Positions 52,896 to 62,513 of a stretch of DNA of 64,000 nucleotides are shown here, one piece after another. The stretch is from positions 1-64,000 of the forward strand of contig NZ_AKJY01000050.1 of NCBI RefSeq assembly GCF_000282115.1, given 5' to 3'. The DNA is from Chryseobacterium populi. GTDB lineage: Bacteria; Bacteroidota; Bacteroidia; Flavobacteriales; Weeksellaceae. Positions within the stretch are counted from its first letter, which is position 1, and every line of letters begins with the position of its first letter. The position numbers and the translations under genes were made by a program. Below the pieces are notes generated by a model, which had not been told where the DNA came from, searched no databases, and saw only the letters and a list, made by a program, of their open reading frames with translations.

Positions 52896-53471
52896 TTAAT
52901 ATTTTACACAATACGGAAAATCATATTTAATCATTTCATAAGGGGTTAATAATACCCCATCAACCGTTATTTTCTCTGCTTCCAGACCAAATTGCATTGC
53001 TCTGTTCTGGCCAACATAGAATCCTTTCTCTTTAGTAATGAACGTTACAACTGTTTTTTTAATTGCCCCGTCCTCCGGGATCTGGATTTCTAATGTCTTA
53101 GGTGCAAAAATCAACTCTACCACGTTATGATTTGCATTGATTGATGAGGTATAATTAAGATTATATTTCACTTTTCCGATTGCTGCCAATGCGCTTTCTG
53201 TTTTTGCGGGATCTTTCACTACTGATTTAACAATTTCTTTTACCGGAAAATCTAAAAACGTAATCGTATCTTTTTTCGCTTTAAAATCTGCAACTTTCTC
53301 AATTTTATTATTCCCCTGGGTTACAATAAGCTTTGCCTTATAATTTCCGTTGACATCTTCCAGTTTCACAGGAATGATTTCCGGGCCATCATCCATACAT
53401 GACATTAAGGAAAGACTTACTGCTGAAACCAGGACAGCCATAAAAGTTTTAAGTACCGTTAATTTCTTCAT
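52896..53471 (-). CDS. Small lipoprotein, possibly DUF4840
   Basis: A 191-residue lipoprotein with lipobox LMSC (Cys25). It resembles the DUF4840 lipoproteins of Bacteroidota in length and in the pattern VNGNYKAKLIVTQGNNKI, DTITFLDFPVKEIVKSVV and YNLNYTSSINANHNVVELIFAPKTLEIQI. No active-site residues are evident. It lies directly upstream of the ECF sigma gene on the same strand, separated by a terminator, and no consensus -7 box precedes it; it could be a target of that sigma factor. Confidence 0.7.
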   Translation of the reverse strand: MKKLTVLKTFMAVLVSAVSLSLMSCMDDGPEIIPVKLEDVNGNYKAKLIVTQGNNKIEKVADFKAKKDTITFLDFPVKEIVKSVVKDPAKTESALAAIGKVKYNLNYTSSINANHNVVELIFAPKTLEIQIPEDGAIKKTVVTFITKEKGFYVGQNRAMQFGLEAEKITVDGVLLTPYEMIKYDFPYCVKY

Positions 53472-53649
53472 TACTTTAATTTTTTTCTTTAAACATTCTA
53501 TTACTTTGAGTACTCACTTATATAAATCGTCTTTTTAAAGAATCTTGCATATGATTTTTAAACAAAACCATAACCAACTGGTTTACAGAACGAAAAAAAA
53601 TATAATTTTTTGATTTTATGCTTGATTTTTTTCAGCACAAGTCTATAAA

Positions 53650-53683
53650 AAGAAAAAACAGCTCCAGTCAGGAGCTATTTTTC
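53650..53683 (-). terminator. Terminator of the sulfur operon
   Basis: On the minus strand AGCTCC pairs with GGAGCT inside A-rich and T-rich flanks (AAAAATAGCTCC...GGAGCTGTTTTTT). It lies just after the siroheme-synthase/TSUP gene. Confidence 0.78.
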
Positions 53684-53707
53684 TAATGATATGATCAAGT
53701 TTTAATC

Positions 53708-55225
53708 TTAGACTAATGATTTGATGATGGTAATGAGGCTCATGATAATGACTACTATTCCTACAACAACAAACATTTTTTGAGTAGGTAACCTGGAAGT
53801 AAGCATTGCAGAAAACGGAGCCGTAAAAACACCTCCTAAAAGGAGCCCCAATACAATATTCCAGTGATGGATCCCAATGGTAAAGATAAAGGTAATGGCA
53901 CTTGTCACCGTAAGTAAAAATTTCGTTACAGTAGAGCTTCCGACAACATACCGTGGAGTTCTTCCTTCTTTGATCAGAGTGCCTGTCACCAGCGGACCCC
54001 AGCCTCCGCCTGCGAAAGAATCAATAAAACCGCCAATGAGCCCAAGTACTTTAAGATTTGTTTTTTTCTTAGCTTTAGTTTGTTCTGCATTTTTTTTCTT
54101 AAAGGCATTTTTAAGAATATTAATCCCCAGATACAATGTGTAACAGGAAATGATCGGTTTAATGATATGGGCATAATATTCGCCATAATGTGATAAGGTC
54201 AATGCTCCGGCCACAGATCCGATTATTGCCAGAGGAAACAATACCCAAACCATTTTTTTATTGACATTTCCCAGTTTGTAATGGCTGACGCTGCCTGCTG
54301 CTGTTGTGAATGATTCTGCAGAATGAATGCTCGCACTTATGACCGGTGGGGGAACATTCAGTAATAACAATATGGTGGTACATATCACCCCGTATCCCAT
54401 TCCCATTGATCCGGCAACAATCTCTGCCATGAAGCCGGCAAACAGCATCCAGTAGAAAATATGCCCGTCTTTATTAAGGAAGAATGCAATATCAGCAGAA
54501 AGGTTAAATCTGTAAATGGTAAAACCCAATATTCCAAAAAGGATTAAAACTCCGATAATTCCGAGATAAATATTGGCTCTCCGCTGTACTATTTTGGTAA
54601 TATTGATCAGATTTTCAATTTCCAGGTCAGATTTTTCAGGGTTCTTTTTTTCTTCAGATAAATACTGAGTGGTGAGCCTGTTCAGCTCTTTTACTTTAAA
54701 ATCAAAATCTCCTTTTAACCGGTTCCGGATACTCTGCATATTTTCCAATACATCTTCTGTTTCGTCGGGAATTGCCTCTGTGAATATTTCACGCAATCTT
54801 TTTGCTATCGTCGGTGATTTCCCGTTGGTTGAAATCGCAATTTTCAGGCTTCCTTTCTGCACAATGGAACCTAAATAGAAATCACACAGATCCGGTTTAT
54901 CTGCAATATTTACCAGTAAATTCTTCTGATGAGCCTTATCCCTGATCTCTTCAGCAAGTGCAATATCGTTCACTGCAATGATCGCAAGGTCTGCATCACT
55001 GAAGTCATTGTCATCATAGGTTCTCTCATATAATCTCAGATTAGGAAATGTTTCCTGTAAGATTTTAACTTCTGGTATTATTTCTTTTGCAACAAGCTTC
55101 ACAGATGTTCCGGGTGAATTGGTGAGAACGGATTCCAGTTTTTCCAGGGCAATTTTTCCGCCTCCGATCACCAGCAATGACAATGTTTCGAGTTTCAGGA
55201 ATACGGGATACAATGCGTTTTTCAT
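53708..55225 (-). CDS. Siroheme synthase N-domain fused to a TSUP (TauE/SafE) anion transporter
   Basis: A 505-residue fusion. Residues about 1-215 resemble the CysG N-terminal/Met8p domain: precorrin-2 dehydrogenase with the NAD-binding VIGGGKIALEKLESVL, then DLAIIAVND, LVNIADKPDLCDFYLGSIVQKG and ISTNGKSPTIAKRLRE. It oxidises precorrin-2 and inserts iron to make siroheme. From about 220 on there are eight or so helices of the TSUP family, with MAEIVAGSMGMGYGV and GLIGGFIDSFAGGGWGPLVTG as the two repeat signatures; TSUP proteins move sulfite, sulfoacetate or similar anions. It lies 4 nt after the TonB receptor gene and ends the operon. Confidence 0.9.
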   Translation of the reverse strand: MKNALYPVFLKLETLSLLVIGGGKIALEKLESVLTNSPGTSVKLVAKEIIPEVKILQETFPNLRLYERTYDDNDFSDADLAIIAVNDIALAEEIRDKAHQKNLLVNIADKPDLCDFYLGSIVQKGSLKIAISTNGKSPTIAKRLREIFTEAIPDETEDVLENMQSIRNRLKGDFDFKVKELNRLTTQYLSEEKKNPEKSDLEIENLINITKIVQRRANIYLGIIGVLILFGILGFTIYRFNLSADIAFFLNKDGHIFYWMLFAGFMAEIVAGSMGMGYGVICTTILLLLNVPPPVISASIHSAESFTTAAGSVSHYKLGNVNKKMVWVLFPLAIIGSVAGALTLSHYGEYYAHIIKPIISCYTLYLGINILKNAFKKKNAEQTKAKKKTNLKVLGLIGGFIDSFAGGGWGPLVTGTLIKEGRTPRYVVGSSTVTKFLLTVTSAITFIFTIGIHHWNIVLGLLLGGVFTAPFSAMLTSRLPTQKMFVVVGIVVIIMSLITIIKSLV

Positions 55226-55229
55226 CTCA

Positions 55230-58103
55230 TTACAATTTTAAATCATAAGTAAAAGCCATATAATACAATCCTCCGATTTCAGGCCCGGCTGCATACTGAA
55301 AATACCGGCGGTTCAGCAAATTGGTCGCTCCAATTTTAATATTCACATTAATTTCAGGAATCCTCCAGGTAGCCTGTGCATCAATGGTATAAAATGATGG
55401 AATTTCACCCGAAGCCAAAGGACTTTCCCATAAAAACCTGTTTTGCCATCTTGCCACTACTGTAAATCCGATATTCTTAATAATTTCCCTGTTTCCTAAG
55501 CTTACGTTTACCGACCATTTAGGTGTATTGAAAGATGTTATAAAAAGATCAGAATTTTGAGATGAAATCAGGTCGTTGTACGATACGTTTGCATTGATAT
55601 TGTAATTTTTCACAAGGTTATAGCGGAGCCCCAGAGAAGTTCCATAGCTTTTATAGGTATTATTACTGTTCGTATATACCCTGTAACGGTCCTGTTTACT
55701 GCGGTCAATCATATCGAGAACAGCGTTATCACTGCCTACCTTTCCATTTTTGGGAACGGCCACTTCCACCTGGCCCAGAAAACCTTCGTAGATATTATAA
55801 TAAAAATCCCAGTCAATGACCAGTTTGTTATTAAATAAAACCGATTTATAGCCCACTTCAAAAGAATTTATCTTTTCCGGCTGCAGTTTTTGCAGATTAG
55901 CCACCACCAAACGATTTCTATTATCTAAAGCTGCCTGGCTTTGGCTTTTTCCGCCGTCAACATCTGCATTTACAGCAGAAATAAACTGATCAATCGATGC
56001 AAGGGTATAGGAGTTTTCAAGATAACCCAATCCTTCATTCACTTTTGTAAGTCCACCTACACGTCTTACATTACCGTTATTAACAAAAGAAAAGGCTTCA
56101 AACAACGAAGGAAAACGGAATCCGTTCTGAAAAGAGGCTCTGAAATTATGCCGGTTAACCGGAGAATATACAAGACTTATCCTCGGATTAAATTTGGTTT
56201 CAAATTCTGGGTTTCTATCAACCCTCAATGCTACATTAAGTTTTAACTTTTCATCGAAAAAGAGTTTGGTAAGCTGTGCAAAGGCACCATATTTCTGATA
56301 AGTGACATCTTTTCCAAAGGTTCCGTCAGGCAATGGAATATTCCTTTCACTGACTGGTCTTTCAAAATCAACAAAGTTATTTCCGTCCGGTGTTATGCTG
56401 TAAAAACGATAATCAATTCCGGCAAGAAGATTAAATATTTCCACGAACCTGCTTAAATCATAGGTGATTTCCCCCTGGTAAAAACGGGATTCCTGCTCCA
56501 GTTTAGCACCACCCGTTGCGGGAGCTCCTGCCACACCACCGTTGGCTGAGTCCCAGTTATTAATTCCGATAATCCTGTTCTTTAGTTGCTCAAAGGCTGC
56601 CGTTCCGGGAACTACCCTGTTTTTATCCGCTTCCTGCCGCGCAAAAATAAAGGCATCATTCAGGTTGACTCCAGCGTTAAGATTATTCTGTAATGTGGTC
56701 TGAAATATATTTTTCCAATTTGTATTGGAAAGATTGGTAAGGTCGAGATTATCTGCCAAAGGTTTAAGATTGTAGGAATCTCCGGTATTTTCTATCGACA
56801 CATAAGTTCTGAAAGTCAATTCTTTTCCGGTCAGCTCTACTTTATGATTCTGAACGGTTGCATTTTGCAGCCGGATCTTATTTCCCCTTTGAAAAGTTCC
56901 GTCCAATAATCCGTAGCGATACACATAAGAAGCCCGCCACTGATCACCGAAACGGTAATACAGCCCTGCATCAAATTTTATATTTTTTACTTCCGGGCTT
57001 ACCAGATCTTTTTCTAAATAGCCCGTTCTTGAAACATTGAAAGTCGTTGGTTTCCCGTTATAATCTACTTTTACTGCTACTCTGTTATTTCTTTCGTCTC
57101 CATATTTATTCCAGAGGTCTTCTGCGGGATTATTCACAAAAGAAAACTTCGGATTTCCGGTAACCAGAGAATTAGGATTCTGATCTGTATGGTTATCTGA
57201 AATCCAGTCGATCCCGCTAAAATAAGAAGCATTAACTTTTATTGCCAGATTTTTATTGAATGCTTTTGCAAACCTTATAGCACTTTCGCCCAACGGAGCT
57301 ATTGTATGATTAACATTGTCTACATGATTGACTCCGCCACGGAAATAAAAGCTTAATCCTTCAGAGGTAAAAGGATCTTTTGTCTGAAGGCTTGCAAGAC
57401 CGTTGATGGCATTCATTCCGTAAAGTGCAGAGGCTGCACCCGGAGTAACTTCCATAGACTGGATGTCGAGCTCTGTAGGGCCAATGGCATTTCCCAACGG
57501 AACCCCCAACGTAGCCGACTGTACATCAACGCCATCTACCAACTGCATAAAGCGGAAATTATTGGGTGAATTAAATCCTCTTGAATTAGGTACTTTCAGG
57601 GTAAGGCTTGACGTTAAAAGCTGTAATCCTTTTACATTTTCCAAGGTTTCATAGAATGAAGCTGCCGGGCTTTCCCTGATTGCTTTAATATCAATTTTCT
57701 CAATAGCGATGGGCGATCTTAATACTTTTTCGGGAACACGTGACGCTGAGATCACCACTTCATTAATGATGGTATTCTGAGGATTGAGCTCAATGGCTAT
57801 TTTATTGGAAAGGGAAAGTATTTCAACTGTTCGACTGGTAAAATCTTTTTTCGTGATCACAATTCTGAAGGGTATTTTAACTCTTGTTCTCAGGCTAAAA
57901 TTTCCCTGTTGATCCGTTAATGCCATATCCTGAGTGTTTTCAACCTGAATCTGCACTCCTGCAAGCCCTTTCCCGGTATCTGTATGGTTGATAATACCGC
58001 TTAATTCTATAAGCTGCTGTGCCTGTATGAGATTAAAGAATAATATTGTAAATAATAGAATGCCTGTTTTTTGCAGAAAATATCCCTGGGTGTTATTTTT
58101 CAT
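55230..58103 (-). CDS. TonB-dependent outer-membrane receptor in the sulfur operon
   Basis: A 957-residue receptor. After a signal peptide ending LIQAQ, a carboxypeptidase-regulatory-like domain (about 30-115) is followed by the plug (VVISASRVPEKVLRSPIAIEKID, about 118-230) and a long barrel that ends with YMAFTYDLKL. It should import a substrate using TonB energy. The ligand is unknown; the operon context suggests a sulfur compound or a metal/tetrapyrrole needed for sulfite reduction. A Cys/Met-rich mini-ORF lies 27 nt upstream of its ATG. Confidence 0.92.
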   Translation of the reverse strand: MKNNTQGYFLQKTGILLFTILFFNLIQAQQLIELSGIINHTDTGKGLAGVQIQVENTQDMALTDQQGNFSLRTRVKIPFRIVITKKDFTSRTVEILSLSNKIAIELNPQNTIINEVVISASRVPEKVLRSPIAIEKIDIKAIRESPAASFYETLENVKGLQLLTSSLTLKVPNSRGFNSPNNFRFMQLVDGVDVQSATLGVPLGNAIGPTELDIQSMEVTPGAASALYGMNAINGLASLQTKDPFTSEGLSFYFRGGVNHVDNVNHTIAPLGESAIRFAKAFNKNLAIKVNASYFSGIDWISDNHTDQNPNSLVTGNPKFSFVNNPAEDLWNKYGDERNNRVAVKVDYNGKPTTFNVSRTGYLEKDLVSPEVKNIKFDAGLYYRFGDQWRASYVYRYGLLDGTFQRGNKIRLQNATVQNHKVELTGKELTFRTYVSIENTGDSYNLKPLADNLDLTNLSNTNWKNIFQTTLQNNLNAGVNLNDAFIFARQEADKNRVVPGTAAFEQLKNRIIGINNWDSANGGVAGAPATGGAKLEQESRFYQGEITYDLSRFVEIFNLLAGIDYRFYSITPDGNNFVDFERPVSERNIPLPDGTFGKDVTYQKYGAFAQLTKLFFDEKLKLNVALRVDRNPEFETKFNPRISLVYSPVNRHNFRASFQNGFRFPSLFEAFSFVNNGNVRRVGGLTKVNEGLGYLENSYTLASIDQFISAVNADVDGGKSQSQAALDNRNRLVVANLQKLQPEKINSFEVGYKSVLFNNKLVIDWDFYYNIYEGFLGQVEVAVPKNGKVGSDNAVLDMIDRSKQDRYRVYTNSNNTYKSYGTSLGLRYNLVKNYNINANVSYNDLISSQNSDLFITSFNTPKWSVNVSLGNREIIKNIGFTVVARWQNRFLWESPLASGEIPSFYTIDAQATWRIPEINVNIKIGATNLLNRRYFQYAAGPEIGGLYYMAFTYDLKL

Positions 58104-58130
58104 TGTTTATTTTTTAGGTTAATAAGAATG

Positions 58131-58172
58131 TTAAGTGAAGCCTGATGGTAAACAACACATGCACATTCGCAT
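58131..58172 (-). CDS. Candidate Cys/Met-rich leader peptide (uORF)
   Basis: A 13-codon ORF reads MRMCMCCLPSGFT and then stops. Three Cys and three Met in 13 residues is striking. It lies in the 133-nt gap between cysI (65 nt after its stop) and the TonB receptor gene (27 nt before its ATG). AGGA sits next to the first ATG and 5 nt before the third codon's ATG, so translation may begin at Met3 (58166). Chance occurrence cannot be excluded because of the short length. No clear terminator hairpin follows, so the mechanism, if any, is not evident. Confidence 0.5.
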   Translation of the reverse strand: MRMCMCCLPSGFT

Positions 58173-58236
58173 TCCTAAAAGGCGCTGATCCTGCTTTTGA
58201 TATTTTTTCTGACGGTAAAGAATATTGATCATATAT

Positions 58237-59910
58237 TTATTTTAAAGTTTGCAGGTAGCGGTATGAAAAATCCCCAAATGTTTCTTCTCCGTTTCTTCCT
58301 TTCACATAGATCCCGAAAAGCTCATCCAGCGTATTGAGAATTTCTTCTTCGCCGATATTTTCTTTAAATTTCGTATTAAGGCGCATTCCTAGTCTGTCTC
58401 CGCCGATATGAAGATTATATTTCCCATAAGCCGTCCCTACGAATCCTATTTCAGCGTTGGGAGATCTTCCGCAACCGTTTGGGCATCCGGTCATCCGGAT
58501 CGTAATATCTTCATCTAAAAGACCGTGTTTTCCGAGTACGGGTTCTATTTTTGTCACTAAGGAAGGCAGGTAACGCTGTGCTTCTGCCAAAGCCAGAGAA
58601 CAGGTATTTAAAGCGACACATGCAACAGAGTTTTTACGCAGGGCACTTGCTTCTTCTGTGTAATTGAAAATTCCGTATGTTTTCAGGAGATTTTCAATTT
58701 CATTTTTATCTGCTTCTTCAATATCAGAAAGGATCAGGTTTTGGTTACAGGTAAACCGGAAATTGACTTTTCCGGTTTCAGCTATTTTCAACAGCCCTGA
58801 TTTCAAAGGGTATTCCTGAGTATCCAGAACTCTTCCATGCTCAACAAACAGGGTATAAAACCATTTTCCTTCATGATTTTTTATCCAGCCATAACGGTCT
58901 TTTCTCTGTTCAAACTTAAATTCCCTGGCAGGTTCAAAAGCAAAGCCGGTTCTTTTCTCAACTTCTGCTTTATACTGGTCTATTCCGAGCTTGTCTATTG
59001 TATATTTTAATCTTGATAATTTTCTGTCGCTCCTGTTCCCAAAGTCCCGCTGTACGGTAATGATTTCATAAACCGCCTTCAGGGCTTTTTCTTCAGTATC
59101 TACAAAACCCAATACCGAGGCAAGCCGTGCATAGGTTGCCTCATTGCTGTGGGTTGCCCCAAGCCCGCCTCCGGCAGCTATATTGTACCCAATGATCTGA
59201 TCATTTTCGATAATTGTGATGAGGGCAATGTCATTAATAAAAACATCTACATCATTGTTGGGCGGAATTGCAATTCCTATTTTAAGCTTTCTGGGCAGAT
59301 ATCTGTCCTGATACAAGGGGTCTTCTTCTGCCTTTCTGTCGATTAGCAATTCGTTATCAATCCAGATATCATAATAAGCTTTGGTTTTAGGCAGGCACAT
59401 TTCACTTATTTTCCCTGCCAGCTCGTAAACTTCCTGGTGAACCGGCGATTCGGAAGGGTTTGAGGTACAGGTAACGTTTCTGTTGACATCTCCACATGCA
59501 GCAATAGAATCCAGGTGCTGAAGATTAAATTCCTGAATGGTAGGCCTCAAATGAGATTTTAAAATTCCATGCAGCTGTACGGTTTGTCTCGTTGTAATTT
59601 TTATGGTTCCGGTCGAGTGCTTCCCTGCAACTTCATGAAGGCCGACCCATTGTTCCGGAGTGATGAAACCTCCCGGCAAACGTAAGCGGATCATAAATGA
59701 ATACAGCCATTCCAGTTTTTTGGCTACACGCTCTTCCCGTCTGTCTCTGTCATCCTGCTGGTACATCCCATGAAATTTCACAAGGGTCTGGTCGTCTTCT
59801 CTTATGGCTCCGGTAAAATCATCTGAAAGGCTTTCATTCAGGGTTCCCCTGAGCCCGTTGCTCCCGGTTTTAATCCTTTCTACCGGCGAAAGGTTATCTT
59901 TATTATTCAT
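58237..59910 (-). CDS. cysI: Sulfite reductase haemoprotein (beta subunit)
   Basis: A 557-residue siroheme enzyme that reduces sulfite to sulfide with six electrons. The [4Fe-4S]-siroheme ligand cysteines are in CVALNTCSLALAEAQRYLP (C-x5-C) and TGCPNGCGRSPNAEIGFVG (C-x3-C) near the C-terminus. N-terminal features include LVKFHGMYQQDDRD, FMIRLRLPGGFI and CGDVNRNVTCTSNP. Its neighbours cysJ and the siroheme genes fit a sulfite rather than nitrite substrate. It lies 32 nt after cysJ. Confidence 0.94.
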   Translation of the reverse strand: MNNKDNLSPVERIKTGSNGLRGTLNESLSDDFTGAIREDDQTLVKFHGMYQQDDRDRREERVAKKLEWLYSFMIRLRLPGGFITPEQWVGLHEVAGKHSTGTIKITTRQTVQLHGILKSHLRPTIQEFNLQHLDSIAACGDVNRNVTCTSNPSESPVHQEVYELAGKISEMCLPKTKAYYDIWIDNELLIDRKAEEDPLYQDRYLPRKLKIGIAIPPNNDVDVFINDIALITIIENDQIIGYNIAAGGGLGATHSNEATYARLASVLGFVDTEEKALKAVYEIITVQRDFGNRSDRKLSRLKYTIDKLGIDQYKAEVEKRTGFAFEPAREFKFEQRKDRYGWIKNHEGKWFYTLFVEHGRVLDTQEYPLKSGLLKIAETGKVNFRFTCNQNLILSDIEEADKNEIENLLKTYGIFNYTEEASALRKNSVACVALNTCSLALAEAQRYLPSLVTKIEPVLGKHGLLDEDITIRMTGCPNGCGRSPNAEIGFVGTAYGKYNLHIGGDRLGMRLNTKFKENIGEEEILNTLDELFGIYVKGRNGEETFGDFSYRYLQTLK

Positions 59911-59942
59911 TTTGTTTTTCTCTTTATTATTTGTGACTCATT

Positions 59943-61652
59943 TTAATAAACATCTTTGGCATATCTCCCGTTAAGCTCCATTTCTTCAAGGTAAAGGCCT
60001 GCTTCTTCTTTCGTACATTTTCCATGATCCTGAATAATATTCAAAAGTGTTTCTTCCACATCCTTACTCATCGGTTCTTTTGCACCGCAGATATAGAGAG
60101 ATGCTCCTCCTTCAAGCCAGTTAAAAATCTCATTTGCTTTCTTTTTCAGCTTATCCTGAACATATATTTTTTCAGGTGTGTCTCTGGAGAATGCCATATC
60201 TAAATGGGTTAATGTTCCGGTTTTCATAAAATCCAGGATTTCCGACTGGTAGAGAAAATCCGAGATAAAATTCCGGTCCCCGAAAAAGAGCCAGTTTCTC
60301 CCTTCGCTTCCTGTAGCATCCCTTTCCCAGAGAAATGACCTGAAAGGGGCAATCCCTGTTCCCGGGCCAATCATGATAATGTCTTTATCTGGTCTGGGCA
60401 GTTTAAAATGTTTGGCTTCCTGGATATAAAACTCAAGGCTTTCTCCTTCGTTAAATTCGCTAAGGAAACCGCTGCACAAGCCGCTTTGTTTTTTATCATC
60501 AATGAAAAACTGTGATTTCGCAACCGTGATATGAATTTCCGTATCTCCATGGGCTTCCAGAGATGAAGAAATGGAGTATAAACGGGGAGCCTGACCTGTT
60601 AAAACAGGAATAATCTGTTCAAATTCACCGGCACTTCTTACCGGATAAATCCTAAGCAGATCAAGAAGACTTAAACGGACCTCGGGAATGTTATGCCCGG
60701 TTATTTGTGCATATTGGGCAACCGTTATTTTAAGCAGAAAACTGATATTCAAATATTTAGTCAGCAATTCATCTATGCTTGCCGTAATTTTTGAAGTTTC
60801 GATCTGTTTTTGGGGATCAACTCCCGTCAGTTCAATAATTTCACTGACTACAGCTCTTGAATTAACGGGAATTACTCCTAAGGCATCTCCCGGCTTATAA
60901 ATAACAGGCTCTTCCGATTCTATTTCGATATGATAGGTTTCTTTTTCAGAAGTGATATCATTAAGGTTAATGATCGCCGAAACGGTTCCGGAATAGGTTT
61001 TTCTTGAAGATGAGGTTTTTGTTGTTAAAACATTTGACTTAGCCGTTCCTGAAGTTTTATTCACTGCATCAAAGAGATGTTCCACCCAATTATGGGCGTC
61101 CTGCTCGTAATCAATATCACACTTCTTTAATGGGATAATCCGCTGAGCTCCCAGGATTTCAAATCGGAAATCAACATCTTCACCTGTTTTGCAAAACAGC
61201 GGATAACTGGTGTCTCCTAACGCTAAAACTCCAAATTTCAGATGATTAAGGTTTATTTCATTCTCATGAATATGGTCATAGAATTTTTTAGCCAATATTG
61301 GAGGCTCCCCTTCTCCCTGAGTACTTATGATCATAAAGAAAAACTCTTCTTTACCCAGGTCTTTAGGCTTGTACTGTGAAAGGTCTGCCAATTTCACCTG
61401 AATCCCTTTTTTCTTGATAATTCCGGCCAGCTCGGTTGCCAGCTTTTTGCTGTTCCCGGTTTCTGTTCCGTAGGCAAGTGTTATTTTCTTTACCTGATTT
61501 TCAGTTATGAGGTTCTGTTCAGTCACCGTCGGCTGAACAGTCAAAGCAGATCCGGCCAGCCCTGCCAGATAGCCACTCGCCCAGATGGTTTCGTCTCTCG
61601 AGAAATCACCGGATATTTGTTTAAGGATATTAAATTTAGTTTCAGACAGCAT
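59943..61652 (-). CDS. cysJ: Sulfite reductase flavoprotein (alpha subunit)
   Basis: A 569-residue diflavin reductase that passes electrons from NADPH via FAD and FMN to CysI. The FMN domain (about 60-200) has LAYGTETGNSKKLATEL, ISTQGEGEPP and LALGDTSYPLFCKTG. The FAD region has PRLYSISSSL and GLCSGFLSEF. The NADP site reads MIGPGTGIAPFRSFLWER and the end is RYAKDVY. The start at 61652 (MLSETKFNILKQI) is chosen because it gives the usual CysJ N-terminus and only an 11-nt overlap with the upstream gene; an upstream in-frame ATG would overlap it by 113 nt. Confidence 0.94.
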   Translation of the reverse strand: MLSETKFNILKQISGDFSRDETIWASGYLAGLAGSALTVQPTVTEQNLITENQVKKITLAYGTETGNSKKLATELAGIIKKKGIQVKLADLSQYKPKDLGKEEFFFMIISTQGEGEPPILAKKFYDHIHENEINLNHLKFGVLALGDTSYPLFCKTGEDVDFRFEILGAQRIIPLKKCDIDYEQDAHNWVEHLFDAVNKTSGTAKSNVLTTKTSSSRKTYSGTVSAIINLNDITSEKETYHIEIESEEPVIYKPGDALGVIPVNSRAVVSEIIELTGVDPQKQIETSKITASIDELLTKYLNISFLLKITVAQYAQITGHNIPEVRLSLLDLLRIYPVRSAGEFEQIIPVLTGQAPRLYSISSSLEAHGDTEIHITVAKSQFFIDDKKQSGLCSGFLSEFNEGESLEFYIQEAKHFKLPRPDKDIIMIGPGTGIAPFRSFLWERDATGSEGRNWLFFGDRNFISDFLYQSEILDFMKTGTLTHLDMAFSRDTPEKIYVQDKLKKKANEIFNWLEGGASLYICGAKEPMSKDVEETLLNIIQDHGKCTKEEAGLYLEEMELNGRYAKDVY

Positions 61653-62487
61653 ATTCGAAAAGGTTTTGGATGTTTGATATGATACTTCCATTAGCAATGG
61701 ATTTAAAATAAAGGCCTTCCTGTTCTGCATTATCAAGCCAGGAGAATTCTTCATGCAGATTCACAATTTTTCCCACGACCACCAAAGAAGGGGAAGCAAA
61801 AGTTTTATTTTCAAATTTACTTTCAAAATCATCAAATGATGAGGTATACACTTTTTGATAGGGTGTAGTAGCCTGTTCGATAACCGCAATCTTTTTTTCT
61901 TCTGAAATATTCAGTTTTATAAACTTCTCAACAAGGCCGGAAAGGTTTCCTTTGGACATATAAAACACAAGGGTATCGTTGGTTGAAGCAAGTTCTTTCC
62001 AATAATCACCGGTAAGGATTTCTGATTTGTAATAAGTCAGAAAACGGACTGATGTGGCATATCCCCGGGCTGTTAACGGCATTCCTGCATAAGCAGCAGC
62101 TCCCAAAGCAGCCGTAATTCCGGGGATGATTTCAAAAGGAATCTCTTTATTTTTCAGAGCCTGCAATTCATCCAGAATATTGGAAAATATGGAAACATCA
62201 CCACCTTTTAATCTCACAACCACTTTATTCTGAAGGGCATAATCAACCATTAAATTATTAATCTGGGATTGAGGGGTCGAGGCGTTTTTACTGCATTCTT
62301 TACCTACATACAAAACTTCAGTATTTTCGCTAATATATTCTTCTAAAATTTCAGGGCTTACAAGGCGGTCACACAGGATTACATCTGCTTCAGCAATTGC
62401 TTTCACCGCTTTTACTGTGATGAGATCAGGGTCACCGGGTCCCGCACCGATAAGGTAAACCTTTGGTGTTTTATTATTTGTTTTCAT
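61642..62487 (-). CDS. cobA: Uroporphyrinogen-III C-methyltransferase
   Basis: A 281-residue SUMT that methylates uroporphyrinogen III twice to precorrin-2, the first step toward siroheme. Motifs: YLIGAGPGDPDLITVKA, DVILCDRLVSPEIL, VVRLKGGDVSIF (usually RLKGGDPFIF), PGITAALGAAAYAGMPLTARGY and SPSLVVVGKIV. A C-terminal tail of about 35 residues after the core is longer than in minimal SUMTs. Its stop codon overlaps the cysJ start by 11 nt. With the CysG-like domain of the fusion protein it completes siroheme synthesis. Confidence 0.92.
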   Translation of the reverse strand: MKTNNKTPKVYLIGAGPGDPDLITVKAVKAIAEADVILCDRLVSPEILEEYISENTEVLYVGKECSKNASTPQSQINNLMVDYALQNKVVVRLKGGDVSIFSNILDELQALKNKEIPFEIIPGITAALGAAAYAGMPLTARGYATSVRFLTYYKSEILTGDYWKELASTNDTLVFYMSKGNLSGLVEKFIKLNISEEKKIAVIEQATTPYQKVYTSSFDDFESKFENKTFASPSLVVVGKIVNLHEEFSWLDNAEQEGLYFKSIANGSIISNIQNLFEYAV

Positions 62488-62513
62488 TTAAAATCTGCTT
62501 TAGAGGTTAAGCT

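Noticed and set aside
61653..61754. N-terminal extension of CysJ into the cobA gene
   Set aside because: It would overlap cobA by 113 nt and adds no conserved residues.
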